From Siphonodentalium dalli (lineage: Eukaryota; Mollusca; Scaphopoda; Gadilida; Siphonodentaliidae), in NCBI GenBank assembly GCA_032622095.1, contig CP136069.1, positions 32,526,194 through 32,590,193 on the forward strand: a stretch of 64,000 nt of DNA, written 5' to 3'. The notes beneath the pieces are model-generated. The model was given only the letters and a program-made list of their open reading frames with translations, searched no databases and was not told the DNA's origin. The position numbers and the translations under genes are program-made. Positions 35,033 to 47,291 of this stretch are shown here, in pieces. Positions within the stretch are counted from its first letter, which is position 1; each line of letters opens with the position of its first letter.

Positions 35033-37797
35033 GTTCTATAGAAATTCACAGGGGACCATCTAGATGATGCCAAAGGGGTCTACTAGGAGTAGCTTTCTAC
35101 GAGAAAGATAATGGTCGGGATTAGAATTTTCTAAAGTGACGCCGTTGTTGTCAGAGGCAGAAAGGGGGAGGGGCAGAAGACAAAAATGTCGCCGATTGCC
35201 ACCAAACTTATATATAATCATCCCCATAATATGAGGAATCTAATGGCGTGGTTTAAATATGGCAAAAGTCGCGCCGTTCGCGTCAGGGGTGCCCGGAAGG
35301 GTAGGGGGGGGGGGGTGGCAGATTTTGTTTTCTGTCGCCGATTGCCACGAAACTTACACATAATCATCCCCATGATATGAAGAATCCAACGGTGTGGTTT
35401 AAATATTTCAAAAGTGGCGTCGTTTGAGTCAGGGATGAACGGAAGGGGAGAGGGGCACCAAAATTGATAAAACTAATATTAGCGCCGATTTCCACCAAAT
35501 TGATATATATTCTTCTTCATGATACAAGGAATCTAATTGTGCGATTTAACAACGCCAAATTGTTGTTTTTGGATGAGAGATTGGGAGGGGTGGGCACTAA
35601 ATTTGATAATAAGTCGCCGATTGCAACCACACTTATACAAAATCATCCCCATGGTATGAGGAGTCTAATGGTGTGGTTTTTATCTGTCAAATGTGGCCTC
35701 ATTCGAGTCAGGGTTGCATTGAAAGGGACAGGGGCACCAAAATTGATGCACCTTTATTTTAGCGCCAATTTCCACCAAATTGATACACGTTCTTATCCAT
35801 GATACGAGGAATCTAATCGTGATTTAAAGACGCCATAGTGGTGCTGTTTGGGTGAGAGATGGAGAGGGGAGGGATTGGCACCAAATTTGATAACAAAAAT
35901 TGTTTAGTCGCCGATTATCACCAAACTTATAAACAATCATCTCCATGATATCAGGAGTGTAATCGTGTGGTTTAAGGATGTCACAAGTGGGTGTATAGAG
36001 ATGAGAGGGACACAAATAATTATATCTATATGTTTAGTGCCGATTTCCACCAGATTGATACATATTCTTCTCCGAGATACGAGGAATCTTATCGTGTGGT
36101 TTAGATACACCAAAGTGGTGCCCTATGGGTGAGAGATATGGGGACCTTAAATTTGATACGAATTTGTATACTCGCCAATTTTCACCAATTTCATATATAT
36201 GCATCTCTAATCTCTAATGAGTCTTAGTGTGTGCAGCTTGAGTCCGAAATAGGGACGGGAGGGTCACCAAAACTGATACAAAATATTGTTAGTACCAATT
36301 ACCATCAAATTCAGACACGTTCTTCTCAAATGATACAAGAAATAAAATCGTGCTGTCTGTCTGTCTTTCTGTCTGTCTGTGTGCGTTCTATATATAACTT
36401 CACGCGGTACAATCGAGATGGCACCAAGGCGTTCTAAGAGGGGTAACTTTTTACAAGGAAGATAATGATGCGGGTTAAAATTTTCTAAAATGACGCTGTT
36501 GGTGGGAGGGGAAATTTAAAAAATATGGTCAAATAGTTTTGTCGCTGATTTCCACCAAACGAATACATAATCACCTTCGAAATATGGCGTTGTTCGAGTC
36601 AGGGTTGCATCAACAATTGATTTAATAAACCAAATTCCACCAAATTCATACACGTTTTTCTCTAATGATATACCATGAATTAAATCACATTTGGTGTCGT
36701 TTGCGTCACGGATGGCGAGCGGATATGCACTATTATTGATAAGATTGCTATCCGCCGGTATCCACATATAAGTTATATACAGTCACCAGACCATCTCCAT
36801 ATCATTTTAAGTAGTTGGGCGTTCACATTTCACAATCCCGACATATGGTGACCCATATAAGTCACTTGAACAATTATATCTTCTTAACGGTCATATTTAT
36901 ATGGGAATGGCAATCAAGGCATTTACACAATGAGCTAGCAAAAAGAGATAACTAGAAGAAGCATTAAACGTATATTTATCATTCTATTGAAGAGATACAT
37001 ATATTCGTGCAAACTGAGAGACCTCGAACCGTCAGAGGATTGCATATATATAATAACAAAATTTAGTCTGTTCCATTCAATACAGTTTCCACAAAAAGTT
37101 ACAATTTGTCAAGAGACATGGAAGGCCTGTTCAAAAATAGTGGTCACAGTGTGCAGTCAAATATAGTTTCTTCTGATATACACGAAAATGCAGTTAGTAG
37201 CACAATACTTTTCAGGATCCTACCAATACTGACATCTGACAAGGGTTTTAGAACAGACTCATCGACTGACATAAACAACTCAAAATCTCGCTTTGTGTCT
37301 GGCACATGTAGCTGATATATGTGCGCAGCAACAAATGTTTCGTTTAAACTAAGAATATTTAGCCAATATATAGCACCATGAACAGAGGAGCACCTGGAAA
37401 TTTCTTTGAAACATCTGTATCTTCATGGAGATATGATAGCCAGGTGTCCTCGAGATATTAGTCCAACCCACTAGATTGATTGATACATCTCAATATGTAA
37501 AACCCAATTATCATCTTTTATCGAACTAATGTGTTTATGATGTTCATGTATCATATTATAACGTATAATGTATACGAAGTTGTAAATAAATAAATACTTC
37601 ATTATTGTTGGAACGGATTAATCGCGATAAACAGAATGACAATTGACAAGGTGAGCCACTACTTATATTTCATGACTGTAATAATCATGTTTTGTGATGC
37701 TATTTGAATATACAATTTATGAGAAAACGTATTCTCTATTCCCAACAAATATCCACAGCATACATTAACCTGGGCAACGCCGGGTAACCCTGCTAGT
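34993..37797. mobile_element. Pearl/HINE-like non-autonomous element with about 145-bp core repeats
   Basis: A (CTGT)n tract (34999-35031) is followed by GTTCTATAGAAATTCA and at least ten core repeats of 120-150 bp from about 35188 to 36720. Each starts CGCCGATT.CCACCAAA, has ATGATA.GAGGAATCTAAT and GTGGTTTAA, and ends near GAGTCAGG. Two core types alternate (AATCATCCCCAT versus ATTCTTCTCCAT). A second CTGT tract with the same flank lies at 36354-36480, so the head is duplicated. The likely end is GGGCAACGCCGGGTAACC...CTAG followed by T (37772-37797), which resembles Helitron-type 3' ends. Core repeats plus a tetranucleotide tract match the bivalve pearl elements. Class is inferred; no Rep/helicase is encoded. 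Confidence 0.55.
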
Positions 37798-38769
37798 ATA
37801 ATATATATGTAAGGCTGGGTTAAAGCTGTGACAGATAAACGTGTGAGCACCGTGAAGAAATGAAAACAGTAGGGTGCACTATCATGTGACTGAATTTCAC
37901 CGGAGATAACATAAAAAGCAGACCAGATCCCATGTATTTCCTTTATGGTCCCCGGTGCCATTCTGTCACATGAAACTTTGCTATTCTAAGCTGATGTATT
38001 CGTAAATGTTGTTTTCGCGTATTATTGCATGTAAACGCAGTATATAATTTTCTCTATTTCTGATGTCTGACTTCATAACTGCTCATTATGTTCGGTTGTT
38101 TGTTAACTTTGGAAAAATAAAATGAAAAAATAAAATAAAATGCAAAATCGCCCGCCCCAATATATTTTGGACCGTTACCAGAAACACGAATTCATATTAT
38201 TTTGGCTCTGTATCGCTATAAATAACTTCTACATCAAATGCATATGCACGCAGAATACACTGTATATCCCCAGCTCCAAACTGGTGTTAACTGTTGACAT
38301 TATTGGAAATACGTAGTTATATTCTCCTGTCTATGTATTATTGGTCAGTAATATGGACACTTTACGTATGTAATTAGAGTTTAATTAGCTGTCGTAATCT
38401 CTTCTGTTGTGTGATATTTTCAATGTGGCAGGCAATATTTATAGCGCTTTAGCTATGTGGAGAATCTACCACTGTATAACGAATGTATCGCTTTATTACG
38501 CAATCTAATGGGGTTTTCTCTTGGTATGGAGTGGAGGCATGGAGGTTCTATGGGGATTATTGGGATGCACTAAAAGTTGTAGTGCGACCCAGATGTAGAA
38601 CCCGGTAAAAAGGTGTAGTTGGGAATTTAAATTTCGTTTATTGTCGTTTACATTATATCAACAATGTTAATATTTGGTTTGTGATAAGCTATGTCAATTA
38701 CAAATAAAAGAAATGCAAAAGATAACTTGTAAGTCTTATATTTAAACTTTTATTGACATTTTCTTTCCC

Positions 38770-39085
38770 CAGTCCACTAAAAGTTGTAGTCGGAACTAGC
38801 CGAGTCAGCCGCCTCTTGTTAACTAGGTACTTATTGTTATTGTTCGGATGTTGGCGGCTCAAATCAATGGATGTTTTAGTTCCGACGTGAGTGTATGACA
38901 CAGTTAGTGATTTATACTCAAAGTACTGTTTATACACTATACAGTTGTTTTGTAAGTGAGATTATATCATACACAGGAATATGTCTTGTTAGAGATGTCG
39001 CAGCTGATTGTATAGGCCTATAGGAGATAATGAACAAACAAACGGATGACTCGGCTGACTCCGATTACAACTTTTAGTCAATAAA
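38770..39085. mobile_element. Small inverted-repeat element
   Basis: ACTAAAAGTTGTAGTCGGA followed by AGCCGAGTCAGCCG (about 38776-38810) is inverted as CGGATGACTCGGCTGACTCC followed by GATTACAACTTTTAGT (about 39043-39078). The interior of about 230 bp has no ORF. A further direct copy of the motif (CACTAAAAGTTGTAGTGCGA) is at 38569, outside the arms. Confidence 0.6.
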
Positions 39086-39149
39086 AGTTGAAGTAAAAGT
39101 TTACAAAATATTTTTTTAATTTGTAATCGGCCTAGCCTATACCAAAAAT

Positions 39150-39225
39150 CACCGAGCTCGGGTTCGAACTGAAACTTTTAATTATTTGTAATGTTCTACC
39201 ACGCTAACACCGCTGAACGTGTCGT
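39150..39225 (-). repeat. tRNA-derived SINE-like head
   Basis: On the minus strand GTTAGCGTGGTAGAAC (box A-like, near 39194-39211) is followed by AGTTCGAACCCGAG (box B-like, near 39156-39170) about 40 bp away. No clean cloverleaf forms, so it is treated as a SINE or tRNA relic. Confidence 0.4.
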
Positions 39226-39968
39226 TTCTTACTAAACGTATCGGGACACGAGGTAGACATAAGTAGGATTATGATCTTGTCATTATGTAAATAATATATC
39301 TATATATATTTCAAAAAGAAAATTTAAAAATAATTCACATTTTATTTCAGGTGTTGTTAATGTTTTTTAAGTTGATGATTGTAATTTTTGGGCAAAACAT
39401 TAGGGAAGGAGGTTTAATGCCAAAAACAATAATAATACCGGTACCTATTGATCATTAAATGTGATGCTCAAAATTTTCTTGTAGATAGACGTTGTGATTG
39501 GCTAAAACTGACGTAAAGCTTGCTGGTAGTAATGGGAACTCCCCTCAAATGTTTCAGCTCAGTACTGCGATACCATACGAGTCTGTGTTGTAACCAGAAT
39601 TAGCGTAGTTAGTAAACAATTTAAAGGATAGTCAAATAAATTACAGACGCACGTGAATAACCGCTTAGTTCTGCATGTAACCCCATGCTACACCAAAAAT
39701 TGTAGGGAATGTGCCCTCATTGTAACATGTAGACCCTGGATTCGATACTGCCATGAGACTGGCAACTCCTCAAGCAGTATAGCAGATGAATATCCTCGAA
39801 ACATTGTTGATATTGAGTTACTTCTTTGAGGCATATTTTTGTGAAAGTACTAGCGAAAATTCTTTAACAGATGACTGTTTTTGTGAAAATAATGAGTGCA
39901 AAGAAAAACACAATAACTGCCTGCAATTTTACATCCCCTGACCAGCCAGTATTATTATTTATTTTCAG

Positions 39969-40201
39969 ATTATCCGTTGGTGGGTCACATCTGGATTGAC
40001 GGACGCCAGCAAGATCAATGGTCACCATGGAAATACACAGACGGCACTGACGTTACATATTTCAACTGGTACCCGGATGAGCCAAATGACGTTTCAACCG
40101 ACTTTTGCCTCGAAATGTATGGCGGCTCATATGACTTTCTCATATGTAACAAAATTTGTTCAGACAACAAACCGGGATTCGTGTGCGAATATATCGGCTA
40201 A
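39969..40201 (+). CDS. C-type lectin domain, second-half exon with stop
   Basis: This exon encodes the C-terminal half of the lectin domain and ends the protein. The acceptor TTTTCAG is at 39962-39968. The first two bases AT complete the Asp codon begun at 22942. The peptide has HIWIDGRQQDQW, then FNWYPDEPND (the EPN sugar-specificity motif of mannose-type lectins), and ends GFVCEYIG before TAA at 40199. The family's usual WND calcium motif is replaced by a sequence reading DFLICNKIC, so calcium site 2 looks incomplete and sugar binding is uncertain. Four cysteines are present, enough for both conserved disulfides with exon 1. The protein ends soon after the domain, so this is a simple secreted lectin or the last domain of a longer one. 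Confidence 0.85.
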
Positions 40202-41117
40202 TTGACAATTCATATTCTAACTACAATGTTCGTTTGGGATTCGGTGCCTAATATAGAATTTATATGTACGGAAAAATGACATGTGCATGACGAAGTTCTT
40301 TCAGATTTGGAAATGTTTATATCTTTCAGCCGCCAGGGCACCGTACATTCAAGCATTTATACTTGTCTGTAAGATTTGATGGTCCTAATAATTTACGATC
40401 ATGTTGGTGGATTGATGTGATGGTAGGGGGCGAAATGGTGATGTTGAGCCAAAGTATCGTTATGATTTCTAAAGTTGTCATTTTATAGTTGTGTGGATAA
40501 TCAAAACGGTGTTCAGTGGATTCTACGTGCAGTTATCAGTCTGATTTCAGCGACGCTATCCAGAACTGTGTGGTATTTCTACCGCCGATAAAGCGTCCTG
40601 GTGTATTACGCATTAAAAGTGGAGCAGCATCAGCTGGAAAAGGGCCTCATTGTACGAGTTGAATAATGTCGCCGACCACAAATACGACATAATGTCGCCG
40701 TGCAACAACCGAGACGTATATATTGTTAATCAAAATATCCGCATGGATACAGAAGGAATATGAAACTGATTAGTCAGCAATGAAAATCTGTGGGAACTAA
40801 GATTTTGGCGGAAAAGTTTTTTTCTAAATAAAATCGGTGCAAACTGGAATCCAGCTCTCTTTTTACATTTCGCCATATTTGTGGTTGGGAACTTACATGC
40901 GCGACAGAGTATGGCCATGGTAAGGGTCAGACAGACAGTTTGCCAAAATGTCCTGGTATTTTAAAATAGATTTTCTCAAAATCTGTCAGGAATTTCTTTG
41001 CGAAATTTGGATACAATCGATTATTGTGATACAATATTTAAGAACCACCGAACCGATGGGCACTATAACCTCATTTGCTTTATTTTTATTCGCATAAAAA
41101 TATTAAAATTTCATTTT
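40202..41117. other. Non-coding sequence after the lectin stop
   Basis: Expected to hold the lectin 3' untranslated region. No convincing poly(A) signal position was chosen and no other gene is seen. Confidence 0.35.
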
Positions 41118-41860
41118 GTTCCAAGAACTTCAATAAAGTAGATTGTTTTTTTCAAAAGTACAGTTCATATATCCATAATATCATGTCTGAAGATCATGAG
41201 AGGAGACTTAATTATTCTTAATTTGTGAATTTAAAGATTATTTTCATTTAGAAAGGAAACTACCCATAAATAATTGATAATTTTCATGTCATGCATGTTG
41301 ATCAATGCAAAATTGGGCTGTGATGAGTTCTGGCATGGGCCATGGGTTCATAACCAAGTTTAAGTTGATTACCAAATATGTTTACATTACGACCTTATTG
41401 TAGTTGATTTCTCCCTGCTTGAGTGGACCACACCACATATCACCATTTGTTTCCATTGGGCTGGAATATTTGCGACTGCTTTAATCTGCATTATAATATA
41501 TGTAGGTATGATGCCATGTTCAACTTAAACATCACAACGTTATGATACAAATGAAGCCTCCTCTCGTGAAGCCAAGACAATAAATAAGCTATTTTGGTAA
41601 GTGGTCATTGTGTGAAATTAGTAATTATTCTAGCAGTTCTTGGTATCGAAATTCACAAAAAGGAAGAGAATAATTCCAACCTCTCAAATGTATTAAAATC
41701 CATTTTTTGTCATCTCTTAATAATTGGTCAGATTCTATATGTAACGAAGGTGAGGATTTTTGAAATTGAAGATTTTTCGCCAAATAGATCCAGAGAAATA
41801 CTTTGTTGAAAATCTCTTGGCATGTTTGGCTGGATTTATGCAAACTCCCCATTAACATGT
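41118..41860. repeat. Dispersed repeat of about 750 bp, copy 1
   Basis: It matches 48460-49217 along its full length with many substitutions and small indels. Shared words include CAGTTCATATATCCAT, GAGAGGAGACTTAATTATTC, GGGTTCATAA.CAAGT, TGATACAAATGAA.CC.CC and ATTTATGCAAA near the right end. There is no conserved ORF and no terminal inverted repeat. The transposon class is unknown. Confidence 0.75.
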
Positions 41861-41904
41861 AAACAATTCCCTGAAGCACACATAGGTCACATTTAAACAC
41901 TTCA

Positions 41905-42090
41905 ACGATATCGATCGGGTACCAGTCAAGTCAGGGCGATGAGAATGTTTATAGACCGGGGACCAGTTAAGTCAGAGCAAAGTTTATCGTCCGGGGACCA
42001 GTCAAGTCAGAGCGATGACAAGATTTATAGTCCCGGGACCAGTCAAGTCAACGCAAATATAGTCCGGGGATCGGTCAAGTCAGAGTTTAG
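41905..42090. repeat. Minisatellite of about 35-45 bp, five units
   Basis: The core GGGGACCAGTCAAGTCAGAG repeats with variable AT-rich spacers (GATGACAAGATTTATAGTCC and shorter forms). The units are diverged. Confidence 0.8.
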
Positions 42091-42919
42091 ACCACAATGT
42101 GACCGCAAACTTCATGAACTCAAACAAATTCCATGCGGTCCAAACAAGTTACATAATTCCATGATATTTGGGATCGACTTAGTCTGAAATTGTCAGTATA
42201 ACTGTTGTTGCTTTAGCTCGAAATGTATATCTGTGTAGCCCGACACAATGATCGTTTATATATACGTGTTGAACCCAGCCCGACATATAATCCCTCTATA
42301 AACAATGATATTCCAGTACTGCATTGCAAAGAACATGTACCCAGCTAATCTTAGTCACCACTATCCGCACGCAGAATCGTACTGATCACGGCGCAATATA
42401 TTACTGAACTTTTATAAAATTGGTATTATTGCCGTAATATAGAACCCGCTTAGCCAGTACTTTGTCAACCCCTAATACGAGTTCTTACATATCAGCAAGA
42501 TGTAGCGTTCTGGTACTATGAAAACATGCACAGATGAAATTTCCATGCCCCCTTTTCTCCAACAAATGCAAGAGGAGTCCCATTTTTTTAATCTCCTGGG
42601 GTGATCACAAATTAGTTGCCCCTGAAATAATTGACCATAAAATAATTGACTCTAAAGAGACCTTGTTTTTTTCTAATGGGCTGGCACGTGGAAAAACACG
42701 AAAACAACTCAACAGAATGAATAATGAAGTGTAACAGCTAATATATCGAATAATTTAGCACGTCGATGGCGTTTTTCGGTGTCAAACGTAAACTTGATAT
42801 TCGCCCTACCATAATAGAGGCCCTGTGGCAGCCGTAGAATTGTGTTTTTATATCGAAAAAACCAATGCCGATAAACTAACATGATATTAAATGTAAGCGT
42901 TGCATCTATTTAGCAGCAT

Positions 42920-43330
42920 AAACAGATAAGGCACATCCTGAATTCCACTATTATAGTGGTATATAACCAGGTCAGGTACATCCCGAATTCCACTATTATA
43001 TGGTATATAACCAGGTCAGGCACATCCTGAATCCCACTATTATATGTTATATAACCAGGTCAGGCACATCCTGAATTCCACTATGTTATGGTGGTATATA
43101 ACCAGGTCAGGCACATCCTGAATTCCACTATATTGTATTGGTATATAACCAGGTCAGGCACATCCCGAATTCCACTATTATATTGGTATTTAACCAGGTC
43201 AGGCACATCCTGAATTCCACTATTATAGTGGTATATAACCAGGTCAGGCACATCCTGAATTCCACTGTTGTATTGGTATATGACCAGGTCAGGCACATCC
43301 TGAATCCCACTATTGTATTGGTGTATGAAT
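42920..43330. repeat. 44-47 bp minisatellite, nine units
   Basis: GCACATCC(T/C)GAATTCCACT starts occur at 42931, 42976, 43020, 43064, 43111, 43158, 43203, 43248 and 43293, separated by TATATAACCAGGTCAG. Both strands show open frames over the array, but indels of 1-3 bp between units shift them, so these are artefacts. Confidence 0.9.
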
Positions 43331-43572
43331 ATAACCGTTTTGTAAATTTGATAAAAGAGGGATAATCCTAAATCATATTTCACACAAATTATTGAAAATC
43401 AGTGCCACAAAATTCGGTATAATAAGCATATTTTGTCCAGGATAATGACTAATCATGACGGCACACGATAAGCAACTCATTTAGCATTCAGTTAGTTTAA
43501 ATGTTGTTATGGAGAAACGATTGAGTCATCCTGTTATTGTCATTTAGAAAGGCGTATAATAGTAGTATTTAA

Positions 43573-43722
43573 GAAATAACTCTTGTTTCGATTAAGGTTG
43601 TGCAGTTATTACCGAAAAATTTGAAAATAAATTATGTAAACGCGTAGCCCAGTTATAGAATATTTATCTTCAAACTTTCGGTTATAACTCATAACCTTAA
43701 TCGAAACAAGAGTTATTTTTTA
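43573..43722. mobile_element. Hairpin element of about 150 bp
   Basis: AATAACTCTTGTTTCGATTA (43575) is inverted as TAATCGAAACAAGAGTTATT ending at 43720, and the pairing continues inward through ACCGAAA.TTTGAA and TTCAAACTTTCGGT. The loop is about 45 bp. It is a MITE-like foldback without ORF. Confidence 0.7.
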
Positions 43723-45939
43723 TAATTTAATCCGCCATTTCACATGAGAACCACCAAAAGTAGAAAATGAAACTATAAGAAGCGTACACTCAAAACTTCG
43801 TCGCGTCGGCATTTCAGCTTTTTCAATCGGCTTGTCGCAACTGATCACGCATCGCGTGGCACCAGACATCTGTCTTTGCAAGTGGGATTGATATTCGAAC
43901 GTAGTGTCACAGACCCTTGTTAGTTTTAATTCCAGGTTTCATTTCTTTGCATACGTTCCATCTTGTTGATTTGTCTGGTTACTTGTTGTGCAATAAATGT
44001 TAGCATCTAGTACGGTTATTGTCAATACAATACAGTCATACCCGAAGTAATTATGACGCCGGAATGTCATGTTAAATGGTAGGAAGTATCGACGTTTCCA
44101 AGTACATGTTTAGGCACGCGGCATAGGCATTGTCACTCGGCGCTGTTGTCATTTTTGTAGCATTTTTTTGTAGAATGTTTTTAAAATGGCAAAGTGTGTG
44201 TCAGCTAATTGTTTTACAGTATTCCGTGGATGGATACCTAATGATTAAATTATTAATGAATAACAACGCTGGGGCAAAAGATCGTGCAATTTTGTCGGAA
44301 GACTGTTCATTCGCTGCGGTATTGTTAAGAGTGTAATTTGGCTGTGTACTTGTATGCACGGTCTTCTATTCCCAACGCAAATACAGGACACACATTTTGT
44401 TAATAATAAATCCGAGCGAAGATGTTGTTTTTATGCTTAGAGAGCGATTATAGCCCAGTTATACGAAGAGACAATGAAAAAATACATGAAAACTGCCTTC
44501 GACACCCATGTTCTGAATTTAGCTATTCTCGGCGAAGACGCTAGCAAACATCGCTTATTAGTTATCACATGATGCAGCGGAACATTAATGATTAATTGTA
44601 AACACGATGTGGATGTGGTAGTACGATTTTGTAGCAGCGAATACACTTAAATTCTACATATGAATGCCGACTAAAAGGGCTATATTTGGTCAAAATTGGT
44701 TCGTGTCATCTGAGCTGTATGGTCGGGGGAATGATTGAGTTTAATGCGAAAAGTCACAAATTAATGTGGAACCTGCATGAACAAATACATACAGTATTTA
44801 CATTGGTATGAATACATAAATTACTTTCCACCCCACAGAAGTCTTTACCCGGTCATAATCTGATAATAACCACGAATATATAAAAAATTGATTTTTCCCC
44901 CCACATTATTTAACTTGTTTTTGGTGCCATCGTATTGTTAGTTGTATGGCCGGGGGCCACTCACAATAGTGCTTATCCGGTAAAACTACAAACATGGGAA
45001 GATTCGATTTTTGACCCCAAATTTATTGATATTTTGGGGACAACATTTGCAACCTTTAGGTACCGGTGTCATCTTAGTTGTATGTTCTGGGGCCACCATA
45101 TAAAAATACATAAAAGAAGCCACAAAATATATACATTTACATCGTTGGCTGTGACGCTTCACAACCGTATACGACAATATTGCGCGCTCGGGCTGGCGAC
45201 GGAAAATATAGTCCCCCAATTTGCCTCTTTGTGTTCGTGTCTATTTTCGTTAGTGCAACGAAGATTGGCAAGAATTTAAAAACCAACAAAGCAACCATTT
45301 TACAGTGCCGGTGTTCGTGTCATGCGGGGCTTTTCGTAATTACATAACAGAGATGCCAGAGCATAAGCTAGCAAGCAGATCATTTATCCCACGGGGTGCT
45401 ACGTGTATATATTGGAAGGGAAAACCCACGATGACTATAAATAGATATGACAGTACTGCATATATTCAATCACGTACTGTAATACATGCGGAGCGATATG
45501 GAAATCAAGAAAATCAATTTGCCAGTTTCTATTCCTCACTTCACTAATTGTCAACTGAGATAATGCCTTTGTTTGTCCAAAGGGACGAGTATATATGCTA
45601 AAGCATTGTAACAAAGCCCATCGAGATTGAGGGAGGAACTATTTCGTCTGACGTCAGATCACATGGGTAATCACACGGACATCATACAGCCCTTTCGTCA
45701 GAACATTCGCCCGGATCAGTCGACAATTATTTAGCGTCCCACCCTCCCGCCCAGTTTTCCTCCTTCCGTTTGGGGGAGGCATCCCTGATGCTAACAGCTA
45801 TGCTTAGTGTCTTCCAGGACTAGATAGGTGATCGTTGCCAGGACTCCGTGGTTGGCGCTTTAGTGGTACCAAAAAAGGGCCTTCACCAATGACAAGAAAG
45901 CTGGAGGTCCATAAACACGTTTCCGACTACCTGTTGCTT
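43723..45939. other. Non-coding stretch, nothing firmly recognised
   Basis: Several frames of 70-115 codons exist (44130-44336, 44935-45279, 45305-45547) but none shows a domain or splice pattern. The phrase GT(G/C)CATC.T...GT.GTATG recurs near 44704, 44927 and 45068 and may be a weak repeat. Confidence 0.4.
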
Positions 45940-46425
45940 TAGTGATTAATAAATGGTAGTCATTAAGGGTACTGTCATACACTGGCAAGTTTACACGATG
46001 TAGTTTGCAGGCATTTTGTCGTAGAAAACGATATGGTGCCATAATATGAACGGAGACATGCACATAACATGCATCTGTACCAAAGCTAACGACATGAGCA
46101 GTAAAAGTTATGTAGTTCCACATGTAACGGTGCTACTGTAATTTGCCTTCAAATACATGTATGATTTATTTTTGCGAGATAATTGCATGCTGTTTACAGG
46201 CAAATTCCGGTAGCATCGCTATAGGTGGAGCTACAGAGATTTTACTTCGCAAGTAGTTAGCTGTGGTACAGATGCATTTTATGTGCTTGTTTCCGTTCAT
46301 ATTATGGCACCATATCGTTTACTACAACAAAATGCCTGCAAACCATACCATGCAAACTTGCCAGTGTGTGAACGTACCCTAAGGCAAACCTGTCTTGTTA
46401 TTAATAACAACCATGTGGGATAAAT
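45940..46425. mobile_element. Foldback with arms of about 200 bp
   Basis: The left arm 45940-46146 is matched in reverse by 46200-46425. Paired words include GATATGGTGCCATAATATGAA with TTCATATTATGGCACCATAT, and GCATCTGTACC with GGTACAGATGC. The spacer is about 55 bp. The outer ends are diverged and no target duplication was found. Confidence 0.7.
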
Positions 46426-46740
46426 ATATATGAATAACATGAATCCCCTATTATTGGCATTGAGCAAGAAATTTACCGCGCAGAAAAAGCGGGACCCAAC
46501 TAAATTATATAAACTTCAACAAGTCTTTAAGCTGCACATGAAATCATGTACTAAATATATTTATCACATAATTTGGCCATAACAGAAGTTTCATAATTAT
46601 CGGTAATAGACACGTTTAATATCAGCGCGTGCGATGACGTCACGGCGTTCTTCAAATAACTTGCGATCGCTGTAGTTTATGATTGTTGTTTTCGATGAAT
46701 ATTTCGCGTTGCTTCGGGTTTATTTGATCATGTGATAAAA

Positions 46741-46888
46741 GGTATCTCACACTCGTCCTATTTTATACGTAATTTATCAACCTCGTCCTCTAAATTCTAT
46801 TTGAGCCTCGGTAAACCTCGGCTCAAATCGAATTTAGTGAACTCGGTTGATAAATTCCGTATAAAATAGAAACTAATGTGAGATACTC
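46741..46888. mobile_element. Hairpin element of about 148 bp
   Basis: Arms of about 65 bp: GTATCTCACACTCGTCCTAT and ATAGAAACTAATGTGAGATAC at the ends, TATTTGAGC and GCTCAAAT near the loop. Almost the whole element folds on itself. No ORF. Confidence 0.7.
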
Positions 46889-47205
46889 TATTTATCGGCC
46901 CATTTTGTACCCCGGTACCTGACCGGGGGGGGGGGGGGGTAACAAAAGCGAACACAAGTTTAGGCTTCGAACCACCACGGGGCTTTCAAATGAATAAATT
47001 TCCACACCGTTAGTGTATATCACTTGAATAATGGCTGTCATGATAACCACGATCGATGAACATCGCTCATGGCAAACGATCACAGACACGCCTCAACCCT
47101 ATTGTGCGACTACCAACATCGCATCCTTATATTAATATCGACTCTGTCGAGTATTATCAGTCCCCAGTTTAGCTTCAATAGTCTGAGAGTTATATATGTT
47201 GTCTG

Positions 47206-47213
47206 TATAAAAG
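47206..47213 (+). promoter_or_regulatory. TATA box of the PAN-domain gene
   Basis: TATAAAAG lies 86 bp before the ATG at 47292. A start site about 30 bp downstream would give a 5' leader of roughly 55 nt. The call depends on the exon next to it being real. Confidence 0.5.
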
Positions 47214-47291
47214 GAGAGGCATATCTATTACATCCGGGCGGTTCATATCTCGAAGCTGTGAAATTACATATACGCTGTACAAGTTTCTAGG

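Larger units (their letters stand above)
38340..39950. repeat. Intron segment duplicated from 23.4-23.97 kb, copy 2
   Basis: It matches copy 1 at both ends (38340-38475 and 39545-39930), with an insert between them of about 1.05 kb that contains an inverted-repeat element and a SINE-like head. It leads directly into the acceptor of lectin exon 2. Confidence 0.65.
22943..39968 (+). other. Inferred 17-kb intron of the lectin gene, packed with transposons
   Basis: It starts GTTGGT and ends TTATTTTCAG. Exon phase and the lectin fold both require joining 22942 to 39969. It holds a LINE, a 410-bp repeat array, foldbacks, a pearl/HINE-like element and a SINE-like head. Stretches with nothing else recognised are 22943-23379, 29300-29929, 31501-31985, 32200-32920, 33373-34429 and 37798-38339. 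Confidence 0.65.

Noticed and set aside
35186-35802. Frames across the pearl/HINE-like core repeats
   Set aside because: Produced by repeated units of unequal length. No conserved codon pattern between units.
42920-43330. Second CRISPR-like or coding array, 44-47 bp units
   Set aside because: The whole unit repeats, there is no variable spacer, and unit lengths shift the frame.
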